NCBI GenBank assembly: GCA_015711755.1
Contig: JACVIY010000006.1
Span: forward strand, 1 to 46,353
From: Candidatus Geothermincola secundus
GTDB lineage: Bacteria > Actinomycetota > Geothermincolia > Geothermincolales > Geothermincolaceae
Reading direction: 5' to 3'
DNA: 46,353 nucleotides
The notes under the pieces are model-generated. The model did not search any database, was not told the origin of the DNA, and saw nothing but the letters and a program-made list of their open reading frames with translations. This document shows positions 26,949-37,054 of the stretch, piece after piece; the first letter of the stretch is position 1, and the number at the start of each line of letters is the position of its first letter. A program made the translations under genes and the position numbers.

Positions 26949-27885
26949 CTCCGCCCTCCTTTCCCCCCAGGGCCATGAAGAGCACGGCCATGCGCACCGC
27001 CAGGCCGCTGGTCACCTGATCCAGCATGACTGCACGCGGGCCGTCGGCCACCTCCGCCGATATCTCCACGCCCCGGTTGATGGGCCCGGGGTGCATCACC
27101 AAGGCATGCGGCCGAGCCCTCCCCAGCCTGCGCGCGTCCATCTGGTAAGCAGCGGCATATTCCCTGAGGGAGGGTATGAGCCCCTCTTCCTGCCTCTCCG
27201 TCTGCAGTCTAAGCAGATAGAAGACATCGCAGTCCTCCAGCACGTCCTCCAGCACGTAAGAAAAACGCGTCTCCGGGGGCAATCCCGCGGGCATCAGGGT
27301 GGGGGGTGCCACCAAGACCACTTCGGCCCCCAACATGGTGAAGGCCTTGATGCAGGAGCGGGCCACCCTCGAGTGCATGATGTCCCCTACGATCGCGATC
27401 CTCTTGTCCTGGAGGCAGCCGATCCTGCGGATGAGCGCGTAACAGTCCAGCAGGGCCTGAGTGGGATGGGCGTGCATGCCGTCGCCGGCGTTTATCACCG
27501 CCGCGTCGGTCCAGCCATCGATGACCCCGGGGGCGCCGGAGCAGGGATGCCGCACCACCAAGGCGTCCACTCCCATGGCCTGCAGAGTGAGGACGGTGTC
27601 CTTGAGGGCCTCCCCCTTGACCACGCTGGAAGCGGCCGCCGCGAAGTTGACGACATCCGCGGAAAGGCGTTTGGCGGCGAGCTCGAAGGATATGCGGGTT
27701 CGGGTGGACGGCTCGAAGAAGAGATTGACCACGGTTCGGCCTCGCAGGGCCGGGACCTTTTTCACCGCTCGGCGCGAGACCTCCTCGAAGGAGCGGGCGG
27801 TGTCCAGGAGCCAATGGACTTCAGCCGGAGTGAGCTGATCCACGTCGATGAGACTGCGCCCCCTGCGTGCCGCTGCCGCATCCAA
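26932..27885 (-). CDS. pyrB: Aspartate carbamoyltransferase catalytic subunit
   Basis: 317 aa; LFFEPSTRTRISFELAAKRL, VVRHPCSGAP, GDGMHAHPTQALLDCYAL, HPGPINRGVEI. Confidence 0.96.
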   Translation of the reverse strand: MDAAAARRGRSLIDVDQLTPAEVHWLLDTARSFEEVSRRAVKKVPALRGRTVVNLFFEPSTRTRISFELAAKRLSADVVNFAAAASSVVKGEALKDTVLTLQAMGVDALVVRHPCSGAPGVIDGWTDAAVINAGDGMHAHPTQALLDCYALIRRIGCLQDKRIAIVGDIMHSRVARSCIKAFTMLGAEVVLVAPPTLMPAGLPPETRFSYVLEDVLEDCDVFYLLRLQTERQEEGLIPSLREYAAAYQMDARRLGRARPHALVMHPGPINRGVEISAEVADGPRAVMLDQVTSGLAVRMAVLFMALGGKEGGDAESG

Positions 27886-27886
27886 C

Positions 27887-28453
<567 letters not shown>

Positions 28454-28545
28454 TTAAACATCCCGCCACGGACAAAAGTTCGGCGCCCTGGATCGCCGCT
28501 TTTTCCTTGACGCCGCACCCCATGGCCCCGCGGCCCCCGCCGCGC

Positions 28546-28578
28546 ATAAAGAAATGCCCGCCGCTCAGCGGCAGGCAT
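28546..28578 (-). terminator. Rho-independent terminator in pyr leader (attenuator)
   Basis: Minus strand ATGCCTGCCGCTGAGCGGCGGGCAT followed by TTCTTTAT; lies between PyrR binding loop and pyrR start. Confidence 0.7.
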
Positions 28579-28602
28579 CAGGACCCTCATGATCACCATC
28601 AA

Positions 28603-28633
28603 CCTTCCCAGCCTCACCGGACTGCTTTAAAGG
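28603..28633 (-). promoter_or_regulatory. PyrR binding loop (anti-antiterminator) in pyr leader
   Basis: Minus strand CCTTTAAAGCAGTCCGGTGAGGCTGGGAAGG: lower stem CCUUU/GAAGG, upper stem AGC/GCU, loop AGUCCGGUGAG, matching the known PyrR RNA motif. Confidence 0.8.
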
Positions 28634-28645
28634 CCTTACGTATTG

Positions 28646-28675
28646 ATTATAACGATAACCCTCGAGGCGGCGCAA
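28646..28675 (-). promoter_or_regulatory. Predicted pyr operon promoter
   Basis: Minus strand TATAAT (28651-28646) with weak -35 (TTGCGC, 18-nt spacer) just upstream of PyrR loop. Confidence 0.5.
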
Positions 28676-28907
28676 GCGACCGCATGCCCTCCGCTACGGA
28701 ACGGCGGATCCCGGAGCGAGACCGCCTTTTGCGATGAAGACCCAGATCCCAGATCAAGGCCCGGGCCGCCTGAGCGGATCCGACGCGGCAGCCATAGAGG
28801 TCCTCGGCTAAACCACCGCCAGAAGGCCTTTTACCGCTTGCCTGAAAAGGTTATAATCATGCCCGGCGCGTTGGAAAGTCCTTTGAGAAAAGGGAGGAGG
28901 GGCCGCC

Positions 28908-29237
28908 TTGACCTTTAAATGGGGACTGATGCTCATCGCCGCGGGAGGCGTCTGCCTGTGGTTCCTCGCGTTCGTCTTCATGCTCAGGAGCGGTTATCAC
29001 ATATACCGCACCGGACGCTACGCCTGGAAGGATCTGTCGCCCTGGATAAACCGCTTCCGCGAGATGGCGGAGAAGGCACGTTCCCTGGCGGAGAGCATCG
29101 GCAGGCGCGGCGAGAGCATCGCCGCGGAGGGCGAGGAGATCAAGGCCGCCCTGGCGGAGATGGCCGACGTGGCCGAGGAGATACGCAGCCATCCCTATGT
29201 GAGAGCGGCCCGCATAGCCGGAAAGATAGCGGGCTGA
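28908..29237 (+). CDS. Small membrane protein of unknown function (one TM helix plus helical/coiled-coil tail)
   Basis: 109 aa MTFKWGLMLIAAGGVCLWFLAFVFMLRSGYHIYRTGRYAWKDLSPWINRFREMAEKARSLAES...; N-terminal hydrophobic segment, charged heptad-like remainder, upstream gggaggaggg SD. Start near 28908. Confidence 0.65.
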   Translation: MTFKWGLMLIAAGGVCLWFLAFVFMLRSGYHIYRTGRYAWKDLSPWINRFREMAEKARSLAESIGRRGESIAAEGEEIKAALAEMADVAEEIRSHPYVRAARIAGKIAG

Positions 29238-29285
29238 CCCGATTTCCTTCAGTTTCGCGGCTCATCTCCCGAAAGATGATGTGAT

Positions 29286-29795
29286 ATGGATATCGTGGAA
29301 GACGCAGCAAGAGAAGACAGTTCGAGGAAGGCAAGGCCGCGCAGCTTCTTCACCCGTAAGATCGAGGGCAAGCTGCGGGAAAAGGGGCTGGAGATGCCCC
29401 AACAGATACTTTCCTTCATGGACCGGCCCTTCGATACCTTCAGCGAGGAAGACAAGCTATTTTATGAGGAGAAGGTCAAGACGCTTTTCGACCAGTTCAG
29501 CGAGCTGCTCTTGGAGGTGTTCGATCAGATAGGGAGGCCGGAAGAAGGGTGGGAAGAGTCCACCAAGCTGATGCCGGACTGCCCCGCCAAAGTGGTGGCC
29601 ATGCTGGCCCTTTACCGCTTCCGCCGTCAGGCGGGGGTTCCGGATGATCCCCTGAACGTGCTGGACCAGCCCCCGGATGTGCCTCCTCCACCCCGCAGCC
29701 AGCCCGCACCTGGGCCTCAGGCGGCGAGGAAGGTCATCAAACCCACGACGGGACCGCAGCCCAAGAGCAAATGGTGGGAGAAGAAGATATTCTGA
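29286..29795 (+). CDS. Hypothetical protein with proline-rich C-terminus
   Basis: 169 aa MDIVEDAAREDSSRKARPRSFFTRKIEGKLREKGLEMPQQILSFMDRPFDTFSEEDKLFYEEKVKTLF...PPDVPPPPRSQPAPGPQAARKVIKPTTGPQPKSKWWEKKIF; same strand just after 28908-29237. Confidence 0.65.
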   Translation: MDIVEDAAREDSSRKARPRSFFTRKIEGKLREKGLEMPQQILSFMDRPFDTFSEEDKLFYEEKVKTLFDQFSELLLEVFDQIGRPEEGWEESTKLMPDCPAKVVAMLALYRFRRQAGVPDDPLNVLDQPPDVPPPPRSQPAPGPQAARKVIKPTTGPQPKSKWWEKKIF

Positions 29796-29984
29796 GGGCT
29801 TCTGGCCCAGAGCACAGAATGTGACATAGCGGCTTCTCGCGCCGACGCTGGCGGTACTCCGCTGAGACGGCGAAAACGTGGGTGGTTGAGGGGGTTTTAC
29901 TCCGCCTCGATGATTCCCCCGCCCAGACTTGCCCGGCGACTGTGCCGAGGCGAAAAAAGTGAGGAGTGAAGGTTTGACCCCGCA

Positions 29985-31253
29985 TCAGGCGGACTCCTCA
30001 CCTTCCTCGGAGCGGGGGCCGTGGGAGGTGATCAGGGTGGGCTCGGCTCCCTTCTCCACGGTGTCCTTGGTCACCACGCACTTCACGATATCGGAGCGCG
30101 AGGGGAGCTCGTACATCACCTCCAGCAGCGCTTCCTCCATGATGGCCCGCAGGCCCCTCGCCCCGGTCGCCCGCTTCATCGCCTGCCGGGCGATGGCGCG
30201 CAGGGCCCCGTCGGTGAACTTCAGCTCCACCCCATCGAACTCGAAGAATTTCTTGTACTGCTTTACCAGGGCGTTCTTGGGCTCGGTGAGAATCCTCACC
30301 AGGTCAGCCTCGCTGAGGCCGTGGAAAGCCGCTATGACCGGGAGCCGACCGACGAACTCGGGGATGAGCCCGTATTTGAGGAGATCCTCCGGCATGACCT
30401 GCTCCAGGATCTCCCCGATCTCCCGCTCCTCCGCCTTGCGGATATCCGCCCCGAACCCCACGCCCTTGCGCCCGATGCGGTTCTCCACGATCTTCTCCAG
30501 TCCGGCGAAGGCGCCTCCGCAGATGAAGAGGATGTTGGTCGTGTTTATCTGGATGAACTCCTGATGGGGATGCTTGCGCCCGCCCTGAGGCGGGACGCTG
30601 GCCACCGTGCCCTCCAGTATCTTCAGCAGGGCCTGCTGCACCCCCTCGCCGGAGACATCCCGGGTTATGGAAGGGTTCTCCGACTTGCGGGCGATCTTAT
30701 CCACCTCGTCTATGTAGATGATGCCGGTCTCCGCCTTCTTCACATCGTAGTCGGCGGCCTGGATTATCTTCAGCAGGATGTTCTCCACATCCTCGCCCAC
30801 GTAGCCGGCTTCGGTGAGGGTGGTGGCGTCGGCGATGCAGAAAGGCACGTTGAGCAGGCGAGCCAGGGTCTGGGCCAGAAGCGTCTTTCCGCTCCCCGTG
30901 GGCCCGATGAGGATTATGTTGCTCTTCTGCAGCTCCACGTCGCTGCTGGCGTACGATCCCACCTGGATGCGCTTGTAGTGGTTGTAGACGGCCACCGACA
31001 GTATCTTCTTGGCCCTCTCCTGGCCGATGACGTAATCGTTGAGGAACTCGTAGATCTCTTGGGGTTTGGGGAGGTCCTCCAGCTTGAGGTCCGAGGCCTC
31101 GGTGAGCTCCTCGTCGATTATCTCGTTGCAGAGGTCTATGCACTCATCGCATATGTAGACCCCAGGCCCGGCTATTAGCTTCTTCACCTGCCGCTGGCTC
31201 TTTCCGCAGAAAGAACACTTGAGCAGGTCGCTTCCCTCGCTGAACTTCGCCAA
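29985..31253 (-). CDS. clpX: ATP-dependent Clp protease ATP-binding subunit ClpX
   Basis: 422 aa; Zn finger [26 protein letters not shown], Walker [16 protein letters not shown], Walker [21 protein letters not shown]. Confidence 0.97.
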   Translation of the reverse strand: MAKFSEGSDLLKCSFCGKSQRQVKKLIAGPGVYICDECIDLCNEIIDEELTEASDLKLEDLPKPQEIYEFLNDYVIGQERAKKILSVAVYNHYKRIQVGSYASSDVELQKSNIILIGPTGSGKTLLAQTLARLLNVPFCIADATTLTEAGYVGEDVENILLKIIQAADYDVKKAETGIIYIDEVDKIARKSENPSITRDVSGEGVQQALLKILEGTVASVPPQGGRKHPHQEFIQINTTNILFICGGAFAGLEKIVENRIGRKGVGFGADIRKAEEREIGEILEQVMPEDLLKYGLIPEFVGRLPVIAAFHGLSEADLVRILTEPKNALVKQYKKFFEFDGVELKFTDGALRAIARQAMKRATGARGLRAIMEEALLEVMYELPSRSDIVKCVVTKDTVEKGAEPTLITSHGPRSEEGEESA

Positions 31254-31349
31254 TCTTCACGCACTCCTCTCCGGGGATTTCCCCGCCCCCTACGTTATCC
31301 AATCATATCTTATCGGCCGCGGAGGCCCCAGACTACACTTGAGCCCCGC

Positions 31350-31958
31350 TCACTTGTTCTCTTTTAGCTTCTTGGAGGTTATCACCCCATCGATCACCCC
31401 GTATTCAACCGCCTCATCGGCCGTCATGATGAAATCGCGGTCGGTGTCGGCCTTGATCTTATCCAGCGGCTGCCCCGTATGCTTGGCCAGTATCTCGTCG
31501 AGCAGCTGGCGCAGCCTGAGTATCTCCTGGGCGTGGATGCTGATATCCGCCGCCTGGCCGCTGGCGCCGCCCGAGGGCTGATGCAGGAGAACGCGGGCGT
31601 GAGGCAGAGCCAGGCGCTTCCCCTTGGCGCCCCCGGCCAGCAGCAGCGCCGCTCCAGAAGCAGCCTGGCCGATGCAGGTGGTGGACACGTCGCACTTGAT
31701 GTACTGCATGGTGTCGTATATGGCCAGGGTGGAGGTGACGATGCCGCCCGGGCTGTTTATATAGAGATTGATGTCTTTGTCGGGATCCTCCGATTCCAGG
31801 TGCAGCAGCTGGGCCATCACCAGGTTGGCCACATGATCGTCTATCTCCGTCCCCAGGAAGATGATGCGGTCCTTGAGCAGCCGCGAGTAGATGTCGAAGG
31901 AGCGCTCTCCCCTGCTGGTCTGTTCGATAACTATGGGTATCAGCTGGCTTCTTATCAT
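31350..31958 (-). CDS. clpP: ATP-dependent Clp protease proteolytic subunit
   Basis: 202 aa; [75 protein letters not shown] (catalytic Ser/His). Confidence 0.97.
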   Translation of the reverse strand: MIRSQLIPIVIEQTSRGERSFDIYSRLLKDRIIFLGTEIDDHVANLVMAQLLHLESEDPDKDINLYINSPGGIVTSTLAIYDTMQYIKCDVSTTCIGQAASGAALLLAGGAKGKRLALPHARVLLHQPSGGASGQAADISIHAQEILRLRQLLDEILAKHTGQPLDKIKADTDRDFIMTADEAVEYGVIDGVITSKKLKENK

Positions 31959-31989
31959 GGCCTTCTCCTTTAGCCGTCACATATCCATC

Positions 31990-32017
31990 ATTATATTACA
32001 ATAATTTAATATTTCAA
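31990..32017 (-). promoter_or_regulatory. clpP promoter
   Basis: Minus strand TTGAAA (32017-32012), 16-nt spacer, TATAAT (31995-31990) in an AT-rich stretch between tig and clpP. Confidence 0.65.
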
Positions 32018-32040
32018 CTGTTTTTTACTAACATAACAGA

Positions 32041-33354
32041 TCATCCCGCGGACGGCGGCTTGAGCACCGCGTGCTCCCGCAGGAAGTCGAGGGCCTTGCG
32101 CAGCAGAACGCTGTGCTTCATCCCCTCCCTCGCGTCCTCGTCCTCCTCCAGAAGAGCCCGCAGCCGTTCCTCGCTTATGCCGGAGTAGGCCGCCTGCTCT
32201 TTTAGCGCGGCGTCCATGTCCTCCTCGCTCACCTCCAGGCCCTCCCTGCGGGCAACTTCCTCCAAGACGAGTTCGCTCTTGACCCTCTCCACGACCTCCC
32301 CGGTCAATTCCTCCTCTATGCTCTCCTCGCTCCTGCCGCTGAGGTCCAGGTACCTCTCCATGTTGAGGCCGACTCCCCTCAAACTCTCCTCCAGACGGTG
32401 CCGGCGCCGCTCCACCATGGCCCTGACCATCTTCTCGGAGAGGTCCACATCCAACCCCTCCACCAGGGCGCGCATGATCCGGGCGCGGATGAGCTCCTCG
32501 GCGCGTTCTTGCTTCGCTTGCCCCAATCTTTTACGCACGTCCTCTCGGAGCTCCTCGATGGTATCGAACGGGCTGGCCTCGCGGGCGAAATCGTCGTCGG
32601 CCTCAGGCAGCTTCTTCACCTTCACGTCCTTGACGATGACCTTGAAGGAGGCGATGAGGCCTGCCTGCCCCTCTCCCGCCGCCTCCTCGGGCACCTTCAC
32701 CTTGACGTCGAGGATGTCTCCCACCCTCTTTCCCTCCAGCTCCTCATCGAACTCCGGCCAGAGCATGCCCTTACCCAGCTCGAACATCATGTCATCGGCG
32801 GAGCCGCCTTCCAGGGGCACCCCGTTGACGGTGCCGCTGAAATCGATGAGGGCGAAATCCCCTTTCTCCAGCTTTTTCCCCGGAACGGACTCCAGGCGGG
32901 CGAAGCGCTCGCGCAGGCGGTCCAACTCCTCCTGGACTTCCTCCTCGCTGACGGTGCGGTCCGGCTCCTCCACCTCGATCCCCCGGTAATCGCCCAGCTC
33001 TATGGGGGGCTTGACGTCCACCTTGGCCACGAAGACCAGTGGCTTCCCCTCTTCCAGCTCCACATCCTCTATGTCCGGCTCGGCCACCGGCTCTATTCCC
33101 GCCTGCTCCACCGCCAGACGGTAATATTCCGGCAGCCGGGTCTCCATGACCTGCTCGTATACCGGCTCCATGCCCAATCGGGCTTGCAGGACGCGGCGGG
33201 GCGCCTTCCCTTTGCGAAAACCAGGGACGAAGACCTCGCGGGCGAATCGGCGGAAGGCCCTGTCTATGTCCTGTTTCACCTGTTCCGCATCGACCTCCAC
33301 CCTCAGTAGGACCTGATTGTTCTCCTTCTCCTCGATCTCCGTGCTTATGGACAC
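32041..33354 (-). CDS. tig: Trigger factor
   Basis: VSISTEIEEKENNQVLLRVEVDAEQVKQDIDRAFRRFAREVFVPGFRKGKAPRRVLQARLG...KGDFALIDFSGTVNGVPLEGGSADD; GTG start at 33354 after aggagaggcag; longer ORF-track start would overlap the tRNA. Confidence 0.95.
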   Translation of the reverse strand: MSISTEIEEKENNQVLLRVEVDAEQVKQDIDRAFRRFAREVFVPGFRKGKAPRRVLQARLGMEPVYEQVMETRLPEYYRLAVEQAGIEPVAEPDIEDVELEEGKPLVFVAKVDVKPPIELGDYRGIEVEEPDRTVSEEEVQEELDRLRERFARLESVPGKKLEKGDFALIDFSGTVNGVPLEGGSADDMMFELGKGMLWPEFDEELEGKRVGDILDVKVKVPEEAAGEGQAGLIASFKVIVKDVKVKKLPEADDDFAREASPFDTIEELREDVRKRLGQAKQERAEELIRARIMRALVEGLDVDLSEKMVRAMVERRRHRLEESLRGVGLNMERYLDLSGRSEESIEEELTGEVVERVKSELVLEEVARREGLEVSEEDMDAALKEQAAYSGISEERLRALLEEDEDAREGMKHSVLLRKALDFLREHAVLKPPSAG

Positions 33355-33410
33355 CTGCCTCTCCTTCCCATGCCTTATCCTGCTACTCGATACGGAGCAA
33401 CCGCCGGGGC

Positions 33411-33495
33411 TGGTGCGAGAGGGGGGATTCGAACCCCCACGGGCAAGCCCACTGGATCCTAAGTCCAGCGCGTCTACCGGTTCCGCCACTCTCGC
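33411..33495 (-). tRNA. tRNA-Leu (anticodon UAG), CCA encoded
   Basis: Minus strand GCGAGAGTGGCGGAACCGGTAGACGCGCTGGACTTAGGATCCAGTGGGCTTGCCCGTGGGGGTTCGAATCCCCCCTCTCGCACCA; stem CTGGA/TCCAG, loop CTTAGGA. Confidence 0.95.
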
Positions 33496-33762
33496 TCGGC
33501 GTCGTGCGGCCGCTCCGCCCGGCCTTACTAAACAACGGCCCCGCGCGGTCCCGCCGGGATCCCGATCACCGGCTATCACCCCGACCGCCTTATTCTATTA
33601 TATAAATAATGCCGGTGGCCCGCCCCATAGCGCCTATGGCCAAAACGCACCCTTAAGCCCCGCTGACCTCCTCACCGCGACCAGCGCGCTTCCCCGCCGT
33701 TATGGATGGAGGATGCCTGCTTCAGGTCGGTCCCGGAGACGCCGGTCCCCGCTCTCCCCTCC

Positions 33763-34764
33763 TCAGCCGCGGATCTCCAGGTCCATTAGGCGCTCGCGAA
33801 GGCGGGAGGCGAAGCGCAGGTTGTCGAACACCTCATCTATGCGCTTTTGGTAATCCCGCACCCTCTCGTCCTCCTCCCCTCCCCGGAAGAGGTGCCGGAA
33901 GCGACCCTGCGCCTTGAGATACTCGGACACCGGCAGCAGCTCGGACTGCCCCTCGATGATGCGCTTGGTCCCCGCGGTGTAAGCGGTCCGGCCGTTCTCA
34001 TGCTCATACAGCAGCCAGACACCCGTCTGCACGGCCAGCCGGCTGACCCTGACCGTCGAATCCGAGGGGAACTTCCATCCTGGAGGACAGGGCGCCAGCA
34101 TCTCGATGTATTTGGTGCCGCGGATGGAAGCGGCCTTACGCATCTTGTTGAAGAAGTCGGTGGGATAGGCCAGCGAAGCGGTGGCCACATAAGGGAGGTC
34201 GTGCGCCACCATTATCTGGGCGACGTCCTTGCGCCATTCCCTCTTGCCGCTGATGGTGTTGCTGGTCCAAGCGGCGTAAGGAGTGGCCCCACTGCGCTGG
34301 GTCCCGGTATTGGAATACGCCTCGTTGTTGTAGCACACGTATATGAAGTCCTCTCCCCGCTCCGCCGCCCCCGAGAGGGCCTGTATGCCGATATCGTAAG
34401 TGCCGCCGTCGCCCGCCCATACCAGCACGTTGGGCCTTTCCCGCAGGATGCCTTTCTTCAACAGGTGTTCGACGGCCGCCGCCACGCCAGAACCGGTGGC
34501 GCCTCCCGTGGCGAAGGCCATGTTCAGCACGGGGACCCCCAACGCGCTGTAGGGGAAGGGGCTCTGTAAGACCGAGGTGCAGGAGGCTATGACCACCAGC
34601 AGCGTGTTCCTTCCCAGCGCCTTGAAGGCCACACGCAGGGCCATGCTTCCCGGGCATCCCGCACAGGCGGCGCTGCCCTTGAGGAAGAGCTCCTCCTCGG
34701 GGAAGTCCTTCAGCCGCACCTGCTCATCCCCTCCCTGCTCGCCAGGTGATGGTCGTTGAGGCAC
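33763..34764 (-). CDS. porB: Pyruvate:ferredoxin oxidoreductase beta subunit (TPP-binding)
   Basis: CAGCPGSMALRVAFKALG, FATGGATGSGVAAAV, WAGDGGTYDIGIQALSGAAERGEDFIYVCYNNEAYSNTGTQRSGATPYAAWT. Start may be slightly internal. Confidence 0.9.
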   Translation of the reverse strand: MPQRPSPGEQGGDEQVRLKDFPEEELFLKGSAACAGCPGSMALRVAFKALGRNTLLVVIASCTSVLQSPFPYSALGVPVLNMAFATGGATGSGVAAAVEHLLKKGILRERPNVLVWAGDGGTYDIGIQALSGAAERGEDFIYVCYNNEAYSNTGTQRSGATPYAAWTSNTISGKREWRKDVAQIMVAHDLPYVATASLAYPTDFFNKMRKAASIRGTKYIEMLAPCPPGWKFPSDSTVRVSRLAVQTGVWLLYEHENGRTAYTAGTKRIIEGQSELLPVSEYLKAQGRFRHLFRGGEEDERVRDYQKRIDEVFDNLRFASRLRERLMDLEIRG

Positions 34765-35915
34765 ACCGTGGGCCAGCTCACCGCCTCGCGGCGTTCTCCC
34801 CGGACTATGCTCCTCATCTCATCCATGATCGTCGTATAGGGGACATCCCGCCCTCCCAGACCGGCGACTGCGTTGAAGATGGGGACCTCGGCCCTGCCGT
34901 AGAGCGCCGCCTTGCAGTCAGAGTAAAGAGCGCCCTCCATCCCGAAGGATATGTCCCGGTCGATGACCAGCACGCCCTTGAGCCCGCCCAACAGCTCCAC
35001 CATCTCCTCCCGGGGGAAGGGGCGGTAGGAACGCACCCTCACCAGGCCCGCGGCCAGCCCCTCCTCCCTGAGGGCGTCAACGGCAACCCTGCACTCGGAG
35101 GCCAGGGAACCCATGGCCACCAGGGCGAATTCCGCGCCTTCGATGTGGTACGCCTCCACCAGCGCCCCGTGATGGCGCCCGGTCAGTCCGCGGTATTCCT
35201 CCGCGGCCTCGGCGATGACCGACCTGGCGGCGTCGTGCGCCTGCTGCATGGACAGGCGCACTTCCTCGTAATCGCCGGGGTAGATCACCGACCCGTGGGT
35301 CAGAGGGTTTTCGACATCCAGTCTCCAGGCGGAGCGGAAAGGGGGGAGGAAGCGGTCCACCTCCTCCTGCTCGGGGAGGTCGGCCTGCATATAGGAGTGA
35401 GAGAGGACGAAAGCGTCGTAGTTGACCATGACCGGAAGTATCACCCGCGGGTCCTCGGATATGCGGAATGCCTGGATCACGGTGTCCGCGATCTCCTGGT
35501 GTGAGGCGCAGTACAGCTGGATCCAGCCGGTGTCCCGCTGGGAGACGGTGTCCTGATGGTCGCACCATATGTTCCATCCCGGTCCCATGGCCCTGTTGAC
35601 GTTGGCCATGACCATGGGCAGGCGTACGCCCGCCGCCCAGTGCAGAAGCTCGTGCATGTAGGCAAGGCCGTGGGCGGAAGTGGCGGAGAAAGCGCGCACC
35701 CCCACCGCCGCCGCTCCGATTAGGGCGGCCATGGCGCTGTGCTCGCTCTCCACCGGTATGTACTCGCAGTCCATCTCCCCTGACTCGATGAGGCGGCTTA
35801 TCTCCTCGATCACCTGGGTCTGCGGGGTGATGGGATAGGCCGAGACCACCCCCACCCTGGCCAGCTTCACGGCATGGGCCACGATGTGGTTGGCGATGTC
35901 CACCATCCTGCTCAT
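34710..35915 (-). CDS. porA: Pyruvate:ferredoxin oxidoreductase alpha subunit
   Basis: MSRMVDIANHIVAHAVKLARVGVVSAYPITPQTQVIEEISRLIESGEMDCEYIPVESEHSAMAALIGAAAVGVRAFSATSAHGLAYMHELLHWAAG; start moved from ORF-track 36071 to ATG at 35915. Confidence 0.92.
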   Translation of the reverse strand: MSRMVDIANHIVAHAVKLARVGVVSAYPITPQTQVIEEISRLIESGEMDCEYIPVESEHSAMAALIGAAAVGVRAFSATSAHGLAYMHELLHWAAGVRLPMVMANVNRAMGPGWNIWCDHQDTVSQRDTGWIQLYCASHQEIADTVIQAFRISEDPRVILPVMVNYDAFVLSHSYMQADLPEQEEVDRFLPPFRSAWRLDVENPLTHGSVIYPGDYEEVRLSMQQAHDAARSVIAEAAEEYRGLTGRHHGALVEAYHIEGAEFALVAMGSLASECRVAVDALREEGLAAGLVRVRSYRPFPREEMVELLGGLKGVLVIDRDISFGMEGALYSDCKAALYGRAEVPIFNAVAGLGGRDVPYTTIMDEMRSIVRGERREAVSWPTVCLNDHHLASREGMSRCG

Positions 35916-36247
35916 CGGCTGCTTTTGCCTCCCTTTTCCTCCTTGACCATGACGATGGCCCGGCGCGGGCACTCCACCGCGCAGATGCCGCAGCCCTTGC
36001 AGTAATCGTAGTCGATGCGGATGTCTTTGCTTATGCACGCCTCCGGGCAATATATCCAGCAGAGCAGGCAATTATTGCAGCGCGCCTCGTCCTTCACCGG
36101 TTTGAAGACGCGCCAGGAGCCGGTCTTGCCCACGCTTCCCACCACGGGCACCGACAGAGTGGTGATGACTCCCGGCTCCGCCGCCCTTTCCGGGGCCTTA
36201 TGTTTCCTCTCCTTTTTCGCCATGCTCTTTCCGGCCTTCCGCCTCAC
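35912..36247 (-). CDS. porD: Pyruvate:ferredoxin oxidoreductase delta subunit (2[4Fe-4S] ferredoxin)
   Basis: CNNCLLCWIYCPEACI and CKGCGICAVECPRRAI cluster motifs; start could be 36223. Confidence 0.92.
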   Translation of the reverse strand: MRRKAGKSMAKKERKHKAPERAAEPGVITTLSVPVVGSVGKTGSWRVFKPVKDEARCNNCLLCWIYCPEACISKDIRIDYDYCKGCGICAVECPRRAIVMVKEEKGGKSSR

Positions 36248-36298
36248 TTATCGCTCATCCGTCCCAAACCTACGCGACAGACATCGATCCCGCAATGA

Positions 36299-36874
36299 TC
36301 AGGAGCGGACGGCCTTGCCCTTTTTTCTCACCTCGCGCACCGAGGTGAAGCCGCGGCGGGCCGCTTCCATGCTCTTCTCCAGACGGGGCCCGCTTATGTT
36401 CTCCCGGATGACCTCGGTTATCACCTCCAGGGAAACCAGGTTGGACACATAGGAGATAGCCCCGTAAACGGGTATGTTGACCGCCGGCATCCCCTCCACC
36501 TCCAAGCCCAGGTCCATGGCTATGGAAGTGGCATCCACCAGGTGCGCCCTGAAAGGCAGTCCGGCATAGCGAGACTCCGAATCCATCGCATCGTTGACCA
36601 GCAACACCGTGTCCTCCCTCACGCCATCAGAAAGGGCCAGATCGAGGAGGGAATCGCTCATCACCACCAGCATGTCCGGACGGTATATCTGGCTGACCCG
36701 GTATATGGGGCTTTCGCTGAAGCGGAGGAAGGTCTTCACCGGGGCCCCTCTCCTCTCCGCACCGAAGAAAGGAGCGGCCTGCACGTACCATCCGGCCTTG
36801 TCGCCGGCTAGGGCCAGCAACCTCACCAGGGTCACCGCTCCCTGTCCGCCCAGTCCGTGAAAACGTATCTCCAC
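36299..36874 (-). CDS. porG: Pyruvate:ferredoxin oxidoreductase gamma subunit
   Basis: VEIRFHGLGGQGAVTLVRLLALAGDKAGWYVQAAPFFGAERRGAPVKTFLRFSESPI; GTG start at 36874 preferred. Confidence 0.9.
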   Translation of the reverse strand: MEIRFHGLGGQGAVTLVRLLALAGDKAGWYVQAAPFFGAERRGAPVKTFLRFSESPIYRVSQIYRPDMLVVMSDSLLDLALSDGVREDTVLLVNDAMDSESRYAGLPFRAHLVDATSIAMDLGLEVEGMPAVNIPVYGAISYVSNLVSLEVITEVIRENISGPRLEKSMEAARRGFTSVREVRKKGKAVRS

Positions 36875-37054
36875 CAACGCCGTTTCTCCGCTTCGCTTCG
36901 ATGCGGGCACAGAGCCTCATGCGGCCCCGCCGCGCCTCCGGCGACTCGGCTCATAATGTTAGCAAAAAATCGGCCCGCAAGTCGATGTTGATGGTCGCTT
37001 CGCGCCGCTACGGGGGAAATGGCGCGCAATGGGCCGCGGGCCCGCGAGGTTCCG

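Noticed and set aside
29905-29955. Inverted repeat CGCCTCG/CGAGGCG as a terminator between the unknown gene pair and clpX
   Set aside because: Loop of about 40 nt and no proper T-run on the relevant strand; too weak to call.
30021-31178. 385-aa plus-strand ORF
   Set aside because: Antisense to clpX, which is unambiguous.
33355-33579. N-terminal extension of the trigger factor ORF to 33579
   Set aside because: Would translate through tRNA-Leu(UAG); GTG at 33354 with a good Shine-Dalgarno gives the expected Tig N-terminus.
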